From: Shewanella sp. MBTL60-007
GTDB lineage: Bacteria > Pseudomonadota > Gammaproteobacteria > Enterobacterales > Shewanellaceae
NCBI RefSeq assembly: GCF_019654915.1
Contig: NZ_BPET01000010.1
Location: 40,516-104,515, forward strand
DNA length: 64,000 nt
Direction of reading: 5' to 3'
The notes under the pieces are model-generated. The model saw only the letters and a list, made by a program, of their open reading frames with translations, had not been told where the DNA came from and ran no database searches. The stretch's first letter is position 1. Each line of letters starts with the position of its first letter. The translations under genes were made by a program, and so were the position numbers. Of this stretch, positions 63,997 to 64,000 are shown piece by piece.

Positions 63997-64000
63997 AATT

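Overview
The window looks like a chromosomal segment of a Shewanella-type marine gammaproteobacterium. The strongest pointer is a periplasmic tetraheme flavocytochrome c3 fumarate reductase (27016-28806). A DUF3581 protein, a tandem glycine riboswitch before an AGCS symporter, NsrR, and the secB-gpsA and gpmI-envC-S41 peptidase-deacetylase blocks agree with this. The genus assignment is inference from gene content; no database search was made. No insertion sequence, prophage or CRISPR array is visible.

Layout. 1-5.2 kb: 3' part of hrpB, mrcB (PBP1b), an MFS exporter. 5.3-5.8 kb: gene-free repeat-rich DNA. 5.8-12.2 kb: minus-strand envelope/iron locus (TonB-dependent receptor, porin, FMN-binding protein, lipoprotein, PepSY membrane protein) with two Fur-box-like sites. 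12.4-15.4 kb: DUF3581 gene, tandem glycine riboswitch, agcS. 15.6-21.3 kb: three-gene operon of a 1224-aa SMC-like ATPase and two partners, a condensin-like machine. 21.7-28.9 kb: dicarboxylate/amino-acid symporter, two-component system with a solute-binding-type sensor, and fccA. 29-36 kb: mltC, an esterase-like protein, mtnC, thioesterases, long-chain acyl-CoA synthetase. 36-44 kb: YtrA-type GntR/ABC cluster, TAP-like hydrolase with Nat-type ABC exporter, two small membrane proteins, GlxA-type regulator. 44-54 kb: mogA, outer-membrane proteins, NlpC/P60 lipoprotein, HlyD/ABC-2 exporter, repeat-containing lipoprotein. 54-63 kb: HI0933-family flavoprotein, gpsA, secB, rhodanese, gpmI, envC, S41 peptidase, deacetylase, nsrR. 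63.1-64 kb: end of an rRNA operon on the minus strand, with 5S rRNA, one intact tRNA-Asp and two disrupted tRNA-Asp copies.

Main points of interest: (1) the SMC-like operon, with gene order SMC, small winged-helix-like protein, helical protein, and no nuclease gene beside it; (2) clusters of very short perfect palindromes with mostly 3-nt loops, unrelated in sequence, near 5.3-5.7 kb, near 28.9-29.1 kb and inside the broken tRNA-Asp copies; (3) a duplicated 5' end of the HlyD-type gene on the far side of a lipoprotein gene; (4) an NtrC-like response regulator lacking GAFTGA and with an altered Walker B, next to twin palindromes upstream of fccA.
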